Assembly: GCA_964651005.1 (NCBI GenBank)
Contig: CAZYVL010000098.1
Location: 1 to 8,827, forward strand
Source: DATMFV01 sp964651005
Lineage (GTDB): Bacteria > Verrucomicrobiota > Verrucomicrobiia > Chthoniobacterales > Chthoniobacteraceae
Length of the DNA stretch: 8,827 nucleotides
Direction: 5' to 3'
Of the stretch, positions 1-6,732 are shown piece after piece. The notes under the pieces were generated by a model that had not been told where the DNA came from, searched no databases, and was given only the letters and a program-made list of their open reading frames with translations. How positions within the stretch are numbered: the first letter of the stretch is position 1; the number at the start of each line of letters is the position of its first letter. The position numbers and the translations under genes were made by a program.

Positions 1-1509
1 GCCGTGCAGGAGAGCTTCAAGCGGCTGCTCGGCCCGGCGATGGAGACGGAGATGCGCCTGGAGCTCAAGCGCCGCGCCGACGAGGAGGCGATTCGCGTCT
101 TCGCCGACAACCTGCGCGAACTGCTGCTTGCCTCGCCGCTCGGGCAGAAAACGGTCCTCGCCATCGACCCCGGTTTCCGCACCGGCTGCAAGGTCGTCGT
201 CCTCGACGCGCAGGGGAAGCTGCTGCACAACGACGTGATCTACCCGGAGCAGGGCGCGCGCTCCGCCGCCGAGGCCGCCGAGAAAGTGCTCGCCTTCGTC
301 AAACACTTCAAGATCGAGGCGGTTGCCGTCGGCAACGGCACGGCGGGCCGCGAAACCGAAGGCTTCCTGCGTAAGCTCAACCTCCCGGCGGGGATGCCGG
401 TCGTCATGGTCAACGAAAGCGGCGCGTCGATCTACTCGGCCTCCGAGGTGGCGCGCGAGGAGTTTCCCGACCACGACATCACCGTGCGCGGCGCGGTTTC
501 CATCGGCCGCCGCCTCATGGACCCTCTGGCGGAGCTCGTCAAGATCGACGCGAAGTCCATCGGCGTCGGCCAGTACCAGCACGATGTCGATCAAACCGCG
601 CTCAAGAAGAGCCTCGACGATGTGGTCGTCAGCTCGGTCAACCGCGTCGGCGTGGAACTCAACACCGCCTCCAAGCAGCTTCTCGCCTACGTCTCCGGCA
701 TCGGGCCGGGGATCGCCGAGAACATCGTCGCCTACCGCAACGAGCACGGGGCGTTCAAATCGCGGCAGGAACTGCTCAAGGTTCCGCGCCTCGGGCCGAA
801 GGCGTTCGAGCAGGCGGCGGGCTTCCTGCGCATCCGCGACGCCGGGAATCCGCTCGACGCCAGCGCGGTGCACCCGGAGAGCTATGCGATCGTCGATGCC
901 ATGGCGCGCGACCTCGGCTGCTCCGTGCGCGACCTCATCAAGAACGAGCTGACCCGCAAGAAAATCGTCCTGCAAAAGTACGTTTCCGACAAAGTTGGTC
1001 TCCCGACGCTCACCGACATCGTGAGCGAACTCGCCAAGCCGGGCCGCGATCCGCGCCAGCAGTTCGAGGCGTTTTCGTTCACGGAAGGGGTCAACAAGAT
1101 CAGCGATCTCCAGGTGGGGATGAAGCTCTCGGGCATCGTCACCAACGTCGCCGCCTTCGGCGCGTTCGTGGACATCGGCGTGCACCAGGACGGCCTCATC
1201 CACGTCAGCCAGCTCTCCGATCAGTTCGTCAAAGACCCGGCGGATGTCGTCAAGGTGCAGCAGAAAGTCACCGTGACGGTGCTGGAGATCGACCTGGAGC
1301 GCAAGCGGATCGCCCTCTCCATGAAGAGCAAGCCCGATCTCTCCCCGCGCTCCTCTGGCCCCTCCTCTGGTCCCTCTGGCCGTGGCCCGCGCCCGGAAGG
1401 GAACCGCCCGCCCTCTGGCGGCGGTCGAGCCAACGGCGGGCAAAGCCGGAGCGGCGGAGGCGGGTTCGACTGGTTCACCGCCGCGATGAACAAGGGCACA
1501 AAAAAGTAG
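1..1509 (+). CDS. tex: Tex (transcription accessory protein), 5' end missing
   Basis: The reading frame is open from the left edge, so this is the C-terminal ~502 residues of a protein whose family is usually about 750-800 aa. Numbering from the GTG at position 4, an RNase H-like YqgF domain spans about 48-175 (VLAIDPGFRTG with D55, then GNGTAGRETEG and VNESGASIYSAS). A helix-hairpin-helix region follows at about 226-290 (YVSGIGPGIAENIV, then VPRLGPKAFEQ). An S1 RNA-binding domain lies at about 370-441 (GIVTNVAAFGAFVDIG, DGLIHVSQLS). Tex is a cytoplasmic nucleic-acid-binding protein linked to transcription in other bacteria. The GTG at position 4 is internal and not the true start. After the S1 domain comes a ~55-residue Gly/Ser/Pro/Arg-rich low-complexity tail ending in FDWFTAAMNKGTKK. 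The gene ends 30 bp from the stop of the convergent PHP gene. The family assignment is secure; the N-terminal part cannot be assessed. Confidence 0.95.
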   Translation, partial: AVQESFKRLLGPAMETEMRLELKRRADEEAIRVFADNLRELLLASPLGQKTVLAIDPGFRTGCKVVVLDAQGKLLHNDVIYPEQGARSAAEAAEKVLAFVKHFKIEAVAVGNGTAGRETEGFLRKLNLPAGMPVVMVNESGASIYSASEVAREEFPDHDITVRGAVSIGRRLMDPLAELVKIDAKSIGVGQYQHDVDQTALKKSLDDVVVSSVNRVGVELNTASKQLLAYVSGIGPGIAENIVAYRNEHGAFKSRQELLKVPRLGPKAFEQAAGFLRIRDAGNPLDASAVHPESYAIVDAMARDLGCSVRDLIKNELTRKKIVLQKYVSDKVGLPTLTDIVSELAKPGRDPRQQFEAFSFTEGVNKISDLQVGMKLSGIVTNVAAFGAFVDIGVHQDGLIHVSQLSDQFVKDPADVVKVQQKVTVTVLEIDLERKRIALSMKSKPDLSPRSSGPSSGPSGRGPRPEGNRPPSGGGRANGGQSRSGGGGFDWFTAAMNKGTKK

Positions 1510-1539
1510 CCCTCGGAACGATCCCCGCCGCGCTCACCT

Positions 1540-2337
1540 CTATTCAGGCAGGGGGACGGCGCGCCGCGTGCGCCGCGTGAACCGGAGCGTTTCCGTGTAC
1601 CCGGCTTCGCGCGCAAGCGCGGCGGCGATCTCGAACCCGGCGCCCACCTCCCCGGGCGCATGCGCGTCGGAGCCGACGATCAGCGGCACGCCCGCCTCGC
1701 GCGCCAGGCGCAGGAATTCCGGCTCGGGGTAGCATTCCGCCGCCGGTTTGCGCAGCCCGGCGGTGTTGATCTCGAACGCGCCGCCGGTTTGCGCCAGCGC
1801 GGCGATGGCCGGTTCGTAGTAGCGGCGCAGGTCGCCCGGCGGGCGATGCCCGAATTTCTTCGGCAGATCCGGGTGGGCAACGAAGTCGAAAAGCCCGCTG
1901 CGGATGCACTGCTCATAAGCCTTCCAGTAGAGATCCCAGATTTCCGCCACGGGCCGCTCCGCAAAGCGCGAGAGGAACCGGGGGTTGTCCACGTCCCAGC
2001 CGGGGGCGATGTAGTGGACGCTTCCGATCAGGTAATCCCACGGCGCCATCCCCGCGAGCCGTTCGATCCACCCCTCCTGCCCGGGGAGATAATCGACCTC
2101 CAGCCCGAGGCGGATCGGCAGGTGCGGGAAGGCAACGCGCGCCTCCTCCACGGCGTCGAGATAACGCGGCAGCTCCTCCGCGAGCATCCGCCAGTCGTCA
2201 AACGGCTCGGCCATCGGGCTGTGGTCGGAGATCCCGAGTTCCGGCACGCCACGTTCGACGGCGGCGCGGGCGTAGTCGATGGGCCACCCCACGGCATGGC
2301 GGCAGAGCGACGTGTGGGTGTGGTAATCGGCGAACAT
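1540..2337 (-). CDS. hisK: PHP-family histidinol-phosphatase (HisK/HisJ type)
   Basis: The predicted 265-aa protein should hydrolyse L-histidinol phosphate to histidinol, the penultimate stage of histidine biosynthesis, in the cytoplasm. PHP metal-site motifs are all visible: DYHTHT (H6, H8), CRHA (H14), SDHS (H39), GLEVDY (E80), GSVHYI (H108), AHPDL (H155) and GSDAH (D224, H226). The length matches the monofunctional PHP histidinol-phosphatases. The ATG at 2337 is chosen because the DYHTHT motif normally sits at the extreme N-terminus and because an AAAAGG ribosome site lies 7 nt upstream. The frame is open for 89 more codons, but these overlap the upstream gene. It follows the glycosyltransferase gene by 14 bp on the same strand, so the two are probably co-transcribed. 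No other his gene is in view. A tyrosine phosphatase of the CpsB/YwqE PHP group is a less likely alternative suggested only by the glycosyltransferase neighbour. Confidence 0.85.
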   Translation of the reverse strand: MFADYHTHTSLCRHAVGWPIDYARAAVERGVPELGISDHSPMAEPFDDWRMLAEELPRYLDAVEEARVAFPHLPIRLGLEVDYLPGQEGWIERLAGMAPWDYLIGSVHYIAPGWDVDNPRFLSRFAERPVAEIWDLYWKAYEQCIRSGLFDFVAHPDLPKKFGHRPPGDLRRYYEPAIAALAQTGGAFEINTAGLRKPAAECYPEPEFLRLAREAGVPLIVGSDAHAPGEVGAGFEIAAALAREAGYTETLRFTRRTRRAVPLPE

Positions 2338-2344
2338 CGGTGCG

Positions 2345-2351
2345 CCTTTTC
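2345..2351 (-). promoter_or_regulatory. Shine-Dalgarno site of the PHP gene
   Basis: On the minus strand the bases read GAAAAGG, followed by 7 nt (CGCACCG) and then the ATG at 2337. It lies wholly in the 14-bp gap after the glycosyltransferase stop codon and is the most convincing ribosome site in the window. It is what decides the short start of the PHP gene over the longer open frame. Confidence 0.45.
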
Positions 2352-3131
2352 TCAGTCCCGGGGCGTCTGGCCGTTCGCCTTTTGCCAAAGATCCTGAAGG
2401 AGCAGGCGGACGAACTGGCTGTTGTTGACGAGGTAACGCTTGAGCAGGCGGCGCGGCTCGCTGGCGATGCGGAAGATCCACGTCATCCCGAGGCGCTGCA
2501 TCCAGGCGGGAGCGTCCTTTTTGGTGCCCGCGTTCACGTCGAAGGCGAAGCCGACCGCCAGGAGCGCCCCAGCGGAGAAATGCGACTTCCAGCGGGCGAC
2601 CCACTCCTGCTGCTTCGGGGTGCCGAGGCCGATCCAGACCAGATCCGGGCTACACGCCTTGATCTCCTCCACGATGGCGGCCTCTTCCTCGGGGCGGAAG
2701 TAGCCGTTGCGCGCGCCCGCGATGGTGAGCGCGGGGTTGAACTTGCGCGCGTTGGCCAGGAGCGCGTCGAGGCACGCCTGGTTGCCCCCCAGAAAATAGT
2801 GACGCACTTCCGCCGGGCTGCGCGTGACGCATTCGCGCAGGAACGTCGGCCCGTAGACGCGATCCGTCAGCCCCGCCCCCTGCGCGTTGAGGCACCAGAT
2901 CAGCGGCATCCCGTCCGGGATGAAGAGATCCATCGCCTCGGTCATCTCGCGGAACCGTGGCTCCGTGCGCCGCATCGTGACGATGTGCGTGTTGGTGAAA
3001 TCGACCGCGATCACCCCCGGCTCGCGGCTCCGCTCGAAGAGGTAGCCGGAGAGTTGCTCATAGCTTGTCAGCGTGAGCCGGGTGCCCAGAACGGTGTCGA
3101 AGGGCAGGGGAGAAAGGGCGGTCGCGCTCAT
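2352..3131 (-). CDS. WecG/TagA/CpsF-family glycosyltransferase
   Basis: This is a 259-aa member of the GT26 (WecG/TagA/CpsF) family, which transfers a sugar (N-acetylmannosamine, N-acetylmannosaminuronate or similar) from a nucleotide donor to an undecaprenyl-linked acceptor at the inner face of the membrane. Family landmarks appear in the right order: VDFTNTHIV (43-51), IPDGMPLIW (71-79, with the conserved PDG aspartate D73), RVYGPTF (91-97), HYFLGG (111-116), the signature VWIGLGTPKQQEW (165-177) and VGFAFDVNAGTKKDAPAWMQ (193-211). The basic C-terminal segment RIASEPRRLLKRYLVNN (221-237) is the part that docks these enzymes on the membrane in studied homologues. The ATG at 3131 gives normal family length. 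No Shine-Dalgarno precedes it; the leader is T-rich. The donor and acceptor cannot be read from the sequence. It is the first gene of a probable two-gene operon with the PHP phosphatase and is divergent from a sugar-nucleotide epimerase, which fits surface-polysaccharide work. Confidence 0.88.
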   Translation of the reverse strand: MSATALSPLPFDTVLGTRLTLTSYEQLSGYLFERSREPGVIAVDFTNTHIVTMRRTEPRFREMTEAMDLFIPDGMPLIWCLNAQGAGLTDRVYGPTFLRECVTRSPAEVRHYFLGGNQACLDALLANARKFNPALTIAGARNGYFRPEEEAAIVEEIKACSPDLVWIGLGTPKQQEWVARWKSHFSAGALLAVGFAFDVNAGTKKDAPAWMQRLGMTWIFRIASEPRRLLKRYLVNNSQFVRLLLQDLWQKANGQTPRD

Positions 3132-3337
3132 GAAAAAAGAAACATTTGCACAGGTGCGCCATCAGCAGCAACGGCAAAAGAGCGGCAAAGAGCGGAGCGG
3201 GAACAAGCCGGGAGCGAAGGGGCAAAAGGCGGGTCCGGCCTCCCGTCCATGTGCCTCTCTTTGCGGCGGGCTTGCTTTCGCGGGCGGTTCCTTTAGGATG
3301 CGCCTGCTCTTTTCACCTCTTTTTACCATCCTTAATC
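3132..3337. other. divergent intergenic region with GGCAAA(A)G repeats
   Basis: These 206 bp separate the divergently transcribed glycosyltransferase and epimerase genes and should hold promoters for both. On the plus strand GGCAAAAG occurs at 3173-3180 and 3221-3228, and GGCAAAG at 3184-3190. The first two form a near-tandem pair (CGGCAAAAGAG then CGGCAAAGAG). I see no convincing minus-strand promoter and no credible small gene. The repeats may be binding sites or chance. Confidence 0.4.
3272..3299 (+). promoter_or_regulatory. candidate sigma70-type promoter of the epimerase gene
   Basis: A TTGCTT box (3272-3277) is separated by 16 nt from TAGGAT (3294-3299), which matches four of six bases of the -10 consensus. 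It would give a leader of roughly 30 nt before the ATG at 3338. No Shine-Dalgarno is seen in that leader. It rests on consensus matching by eye only. Confidence 0.3.
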
Positions 3338-4402
3338 ATGTCGATTCTTGTCACCGGATCTGCCGGCCTCATTGGCTCGGAAACTGTAAAACGCTTTCAC
3401 TCGGAGGGGTTCGACGTCATCGGGATCGACAACGACATGCGCGCCCGCTTTTTCGGCAGCGAGGCTTCCACCCGCCAGACCCGCTGCCAGCTTGAGAGCG
3501 AGCTTTCCCGCTACCGGCACCACGAAATCGACATCCGCGACCAGGCGGCGGTGGACACCCTTTTCGCCGGAGCCGTGAAGGACGCCAAGATCGACCTGGT
3601 GGTCCACACCGCCGCCCAGCCCTCGCACGACTGGGCTGCGCGGGACCCGTTCATGGATTTTTCCGTGAACGCCACCGGCACGCTCAATCTTCTGGAGGCC
3701 ACGCGCCGCCACGCGCCGGAAGCGACGTTCATCTTCACCAGCACCAACAAGGTCTACGGCGACACGCCCAACCGCCTGCCGCTCATCGAGAAGGAGCTGC
3801 GCTGGGAGATCGAGCCGGGGCACCAGTACGAGCAGGGGATCGACGAAACAATGTCGATCGACCAGACCAAGCACTCCCTCTTCGGAGCCAGCAAGGTGGC
3901 CGCCGACGTCCTCGTGCAGGAGTACGGGCGCTACTTCGGGATCAAGACCGGGTGTTTTCGCGGCGGCTGCCTGACCGGCCCCGCCCACGCCGGGACGGAG
4001 CTACATGGCTTCCTCGCCTACCTGCTCAAGTGCATCTACTTCGGGCGGCCCTACCAGGTCTTCGGTTACAAGGGCAAGCAGGTGCGCGATAACATTCACG
4101 CTTACGACCTCGTGGAAGCCTTCTGGCAGTTCTTCCAGGCGCCGCGCAGCGGAGCCGTCTACAACATCGGCGGAAGCCGCCACTCGAACTGCTCCATGCT
4201 CGAAGCCATCGAGCTTGGCGAGCGTATCTGCGGCAAAAAGCTGGACTGGACCTACAAGGAAGACAACCGCATCGGCGATCACATCTGGTGGATCAGCGAC
4301 GTGCGCCGCTTCCAGGCCGACTACCCGAAGTGGCAATACCGTTACAACGTGGAAGGGATCGTGCGGGAGATCCACGCCGCGCTCCAGAGCCGCGGAGCCT
4401 GA
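3338..4402 (+). CDS. NAD-dependent sugar-nucleotide epimerase/dehydratase (CDP-paratose 2-epimerase-like)
   Basis: The 354-aa protein is an extended short-chain dehydrogenase/reductase. The N-terminal Rossmann motif is TGSAGLIGSE (6-15), and D31 at the end of the second strand suggests NAD rather than NADP. STNKVYGD (135-142) resembles the STNKVYGD segment of CDP-tyvelose/paratose 2-epimerases, pointing to a nucleotide sugar substrate for surface glycans. The usual catalytic YxxxK is replaced by FGASK (F182, K186; codon TTC at 3881). FRGGCLTGP (207-215), GKQVRDNIHAYDLV (246-259), YNIGGS (275-280) and DHIWWISDVRRFQ (314-326) are substrate-domain motifs typical of the family. The ATG at 3338 puts the Rossmann motif at the very N-terminus; the open frame upstream is junk-like. 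The gene is divergent from the glycosyltransferase and 57 bp before bioB. The family is secure, but the exact substrate and reaction are not. Confidence 0.88.
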   Translation: MSILVTGSAGLIGSETVKRFHSEGFDVIGIDNDMRARFFGSEASTRQTRCQLESELSRYRHHEIDIRDQAAVDTLFAGAVKDAKIDLVVHTAAQPSHDWAARDPFMDFSVNATGTLNLLEATRRHAPEATFIFTSTNKVYGDTPNRLPLIEKELRWEIEPGHQYEQGIDETMSIDQTKHSLFGASKVAADVLVQEYGRYFGIKTGCFRGGCLTGPAHAGTELHGFLAYLLKCIYFGRPYQVFGYKGKQVRDNIHAYDLVEAFWQFFQAPRSGAVYNIGGSRHSNCSMLEAIELGERICGKKLDWTYKEDNRIGDHIWWISDVRRFQADYPKWQYRYNVEGIVREIHAALQSRGA

Positions 4403-4417
4403 CCCGTTGCGCGCGGC

Positions 4418-4447
4418 TTGCAGAAGGGGGAAACGCTCCGTTAGAGT
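4418..4447 (+). promoter_or_regulatory. candidate promoter of bioB
   Basis: TTGCAG (4418-4423) is followed after 18 nt by TAGAGT (4442-4447), four of six bases of the -10 consensus. Transcription would start only a few bases before the ATG at 4460, giving a very short or almost leaderless transcript. That would fit the lack of a good Shine-Dalgarno (only GTAGG at 4446-4450). It resembles the candidate upstream of the epimerase gene. Support is weak and by eye. Confidence 0.3.
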
Positions 4448-4459
4448 AGGCTCCTTCCC

Positions 4460-5419
4460 ATGAATCTCGCCGAACTCCAGCGCATCTACGATCAGCCGTT
4501 CTTCGAACTCATCCAGCAGTCCCGCGACGTTTATCTCGCACACTGGAAGGGCGACGAAGTGCAACTCTGCACGCTGCTCTCCATCAAGACCGGCGGGTGC
4601 TCGGAGGATTGCAGCTACTGCGCCCAGAGCGCGCGCTACTCCACCGGCGTCCAGATCGAGCGCCTCATGGAGAAGGAGGAGATCCTTACCCGCGCCCGGG
4701 CCGCCCGCGACGGCGGGTCCACCCGCTTCTGCATGGGCGCGGCTTGGAAAGGCGTGCGCGACGGCGACTCGCGCTTCGAGCAGGTGCTCGACACCGTGCG
4801 CGAGGTCAGCCAGCTCGGGATGGAAGTGTGCGTCACCCTCGGCCATCTCGGCGACGAAGAGGCGCGCAAGCTCAAGGAAGCGGGTGTCACCGCGTATAAC
4901 CACAACATCGACACCTCGCCCGAGTATTACCCGCAGATCGTCTCCACGCACACCTTCCAGGACCGCCTCGACACCATCGGCGCGGTGCAGAAGAGCGGGA
5001 TGTCCGTTTGCTGCGGCGGCATCATCGGGCTGGGCGAACAGGAGATCGACCGGTTGCGGATGCTCGAAGTGCTCACGAATTTCAACCCCGCCCCGGAGAG
5101 CGTCCCGATCAACTGCCTGATGGCGATGCCCGGCACGCCGCTGGAGGAGCAGGAGCCGGTGGATGTCTTCGAACTGGTGCGGCTGGTTGCCACCACGCGC
5201 ATCGCCCTGCCGAAGTCGAAAGTCCGCCTCAGCGCGGGGCGCACCCGGCTCAGCCGCGAGGCGCAGGCGCTCTGCTTCTTCGCCGGGGCAAACTCGATCT
5301 TCTACGGCGACAAGCTCCTCACCGCCGCCAACCCCGGCAAGGACAGCGACCTCGAACTGCTGCGCGAGCTCAGCCTCTCCCCGCAGCATCCGCATTCCGA
5401 AATGGCGTGCCTCTCCTAG
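4460..5419 (+). CDS. bioB: biotin synthase BioB
   Basis: This 319-aa radical-SAM enzyme inserts sulfur into dethiobiotin to give biotin, the last step of the pathway, in the cytoplasm. The [4Fe-4S]/SAM motif is GGCSEDCSYCAQ with C47, C51 and C54. All ligands of the sacrificial [2Fe-2S] cluster can be placed by motif against E. coli BioB: C91 (RFCMGAAW), C124 (MEVCVTLG), C184 (SVCCGGI) and R256 (VRLSAGR). YNHNIDTSPEYY (146-157) and FFAGANSIFYGDKLLT (273-288) are further family hallmarks. Length is slightly shorter than the E. coli enzyme, and the C-terminus ends soon after the barrel. The ATG at 4460 starts the usual N-terminal region. No other bio gene is nearby. trpD follows after 45 bp and may share a transcript. 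The enzyme looks complete and functional. Confidence 0.97.
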   Translation: MNLAELQRIYDQPFFELIQQSRDVYLAHWKGDEVQLCTLLSIKTGGCSEDCSYCAQSARYSTGVQIERLMEKEEILTRARAARDGGSTRFCMGAAWKGVRDGDSRFEQVLDTVREVSQLGMEVCVTLGHLGDEEARKLKEAGVTAYNHNIDTSPEYYPQIVSTHTFQDRLDTIGAVQKSGMSVCCGGIIGLGEQEIDRLRMLEVLTNFNPAPESVPINCLMAMPGTPLEEQEPVDVFELVRLVATTRIALPKSKVRLSAGRTRLSREAQALCFFAGANSIFYGDKLLTAANPGKDSDLELLRELSLSPQHPHSEMACLS

Positions 5420-5426
5420 GCCCGCG

Positions 5427-5442
5427 TGCCTGCCTGCCTGCC
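5427..5442 (+). repeat. four-copy TGCC tandem repeat before trpD
   Basis: TGCC is repeated four times exactly in the short bioB-trpD spacer, followed by a C/T-rich run up to the trpD ATG. The whole spacer is almost free of purine runs, so trpD has no Shine-Dalgarno. A GTG at 5426, immediately before the repeat, is in frame with trpD and would add 13 residues (PACLPASLPPPA after the first). Confidence 0.7.
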
Positions 5443-5464
5443 AGCCTCCCTCCCCCCGCCCGCC

Positions 5465-6541
5465 ATGCTCTCCGCCTCCGGCCGCTCCCTGCATGATCTC
5501 GTGGGCGTGTTGCACGGCGGCGCGCCCCTCGGCCCGGAGGAGGTCGAGGCTGCCGCCCGGTTCCTGCTTGCCGAAGAGATCGACCCCGCGCTGAAAGCGG
5601 ACTTCCTGCGCGCCCTGGCCACCAAGGGGGAAACCGACGCGGAGATCGCCGCCTTCGCGGAAGCGTTCCTGGCGCGCGCCAATGACCCGGGCCTCGACCC
5701 GGCGGCGCTCCCCGGCCCGATGCTCGACGTCTGCGGCACCGGCGGCGACCGGCTCGACCTCTTTAACGTCTCCACCACGAGCATGTTCATCCTCGCGGCG
5801 GGCGGCGCGGTCGTCGTCAAGCACGGCAACCGAAGCGTCAGTTCGCAATGCGGCGGCGCGGACGTGCTGGAGGCGCTCGGCGTCCGCATCGACCTTCCGC
5901 CCGAAGCCTTCCGCGCGAAGGTCGAAACCGCCGGGCTGGGATTCCTCTTCGCCCCGCAGTATCACCCCTCCTTCAAGGTGATCGGCCCGGTCCGCAAAAG
6001 CCTCGCGGCGGAAGGCGTCACCACGCTTTTCAACCTGCTCGGGCCGCTGCTCAATCCCGCCCGGCCCGCCTGCCAGCTTGTCGGCCTGTTTTCCGAAGCG
6101 GCGCTGCCGAAATACGCCGCCGTGCTCCGGCGGCTGGGCCGCAAGCGCGCCTGGGTGGTGCACGGGAAGTGCGGCCCGGAAGCGGGGGCGCGGGGCATGG
6201 ACGAGGTTTCCACGCTCGGGCCAACGCAGATCCATGACATCCGCCCCGAAGCGATTGTCGAAAGGAGTCTCACACCCGAGGCGCTCGTTCGACTCGGGCT
6301 TGGCCCGGCCTCGCTGGAGGCGTTGCGCGGCGGCTCGCGGGAGGAGAACGCGAAAACGCTTCTCGGCATCCTGGATGGGACATTGCGCGGCCCGCGCCGG
6401 GAACTGGCGCAGCTCAACGCCGCCGCCGGATTCGTGGTCACGGGGCTGGCGGCGGATCTGGAAGAAGGGCTGGCGCGCGCGGCGGAGCAGATCGACTCCG
6501 GGCGCGCGCTGGAGAAGCTCCGGCGGCTGCGGGAGGAATGA
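5465..6541 (+). CDS. trpD: anthranilate phosphoribosyltransferase TrpD
   Basis: The 358-aa protein joins anthranilate to PRPP to make phosphoribosyl-anthranilate, the second step of tryptophan synthesis. Motifs from the start at 5465: the PRPP loop CGTGGD (90-95), FNVSTT (100-105), KHGNRSVSS (119-127), GGADVLEALG (130-139), the anthranilate region APQYHPSFKVIGPVRK (163-178, with H167 and R177), FNLLGPLLNPAR (189-200), the metal-binding D246-E247 in GMDEVS and the C-terminal LNAAAGFVVTGL (317-328). All key residues are present. R96 replaces the Gly usual after GTGGD, and F170 stands where some homologues have Tyr. The ATG at 5465 is preferred because the homologous fold begins soon after it. 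An in-frame GTG at 5426 is possible, and neither start has a Shine-Dalgarno. It follows bioB by 45 bp. No other trp gene is in view, so trp genes are probably scattered in this genome. Confidence 0.95.
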   Translation: MLSASGRSLHDLVGVLHGGAPLGPEEVEAAARFLLAEEIDPALKADFLRALATKGETDAEIAAFAEAFLARANDPGLDPAALPGPMLDVCGTGGDRLDLFNVSTTSMFILAAGGAVVVKHGNRSVSSQCGGADVLEALGVRIDLPPEAFRAKVETAGLGFLFAPQYHPSFKVIGPVRKSLAAEGVTTLFNLLGPLLNPARPACQLVGLFSEAALPKYAAVLRRLGRKRAWVVHGKCGPEAGARGMDEVSTLGPTQIHDIRPEAIVERSLTPEALVRLGLGPASLEALRGGSREENAKTLLGILDGTLRGPRRELAQLNAAAGFVVTGLAADLEEGLARAAEQIDSGRALEKLRRLREE

Positions 6542-6577
6542 TGCGTTTCCCGCTCTCCGACCGCCATCATGAACTCA

Positions 6578-6600
6578 CGCGAAGGCGCGAAGACGCGAAG
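6578..6600 (+). repeat. three-copy CGCGAAG tandem repeat
   Basis: CGCGAAG occurs at 6578-6584, 6586-6592 and 6594-6600, an exact 8-nt period with a variable eighth base. The last copy pairs with CTTCGCG at 6624-6630 to form a 7-bp stem, extendable by a G-T and a G-C pair. Such GCGAAG-rich intergenic stretches look like the dispersed repeats of large PVC-group genomes, but copy number elsewhere cannot be seen here. Confidence 0.55.
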
Positions 6601-6717
6601 GGATGGAGAGAAACGGGCGCGCTCTTCGCGATTGCTGAGGCTCTCATACCGCCGAATACTTTCTTGCATGGCTTACGCGCCGGATATTACTTTAAGCACA
6701 AACGCGCCGGGCAGATC

Positions 6718-6732
6718 GCGGCCGCTGGCCGC
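6718..6732 (+). terminator. GC-rich hairpin, possible terminator
   Basis: GCGGCC (6718-6723) and GGCCGC (6727-6732) form a perfect 6-bp stem with a 3-nt loop, followed by AATTTG. The T-tract is weak and the hairpin is about 180 nt past the trpD stop, so it may equally be an unrelated structure in the leader of the next gene. Confidence 0.25.

Noticed and set aside
5426..5464. GTG at 5426 as the trpD start
   Set aside because: It would add a Pro/Ala/Cys-rich 13-residue extension encoded by the TGCC repeat and C-rich run, unlike TrpD N-termini; the ATG at 5465 fits the family better.
4001..6235. 744-codon open frame on the minus strand opposite the epimerase end, bioB and most of trpD
   Set aside because: It is antisense to well-supported enzymes, its His/Val/Ala/Glu/Gly-rich translation has no recognisable domain, and high GC content makes stop-free antisense frames common.
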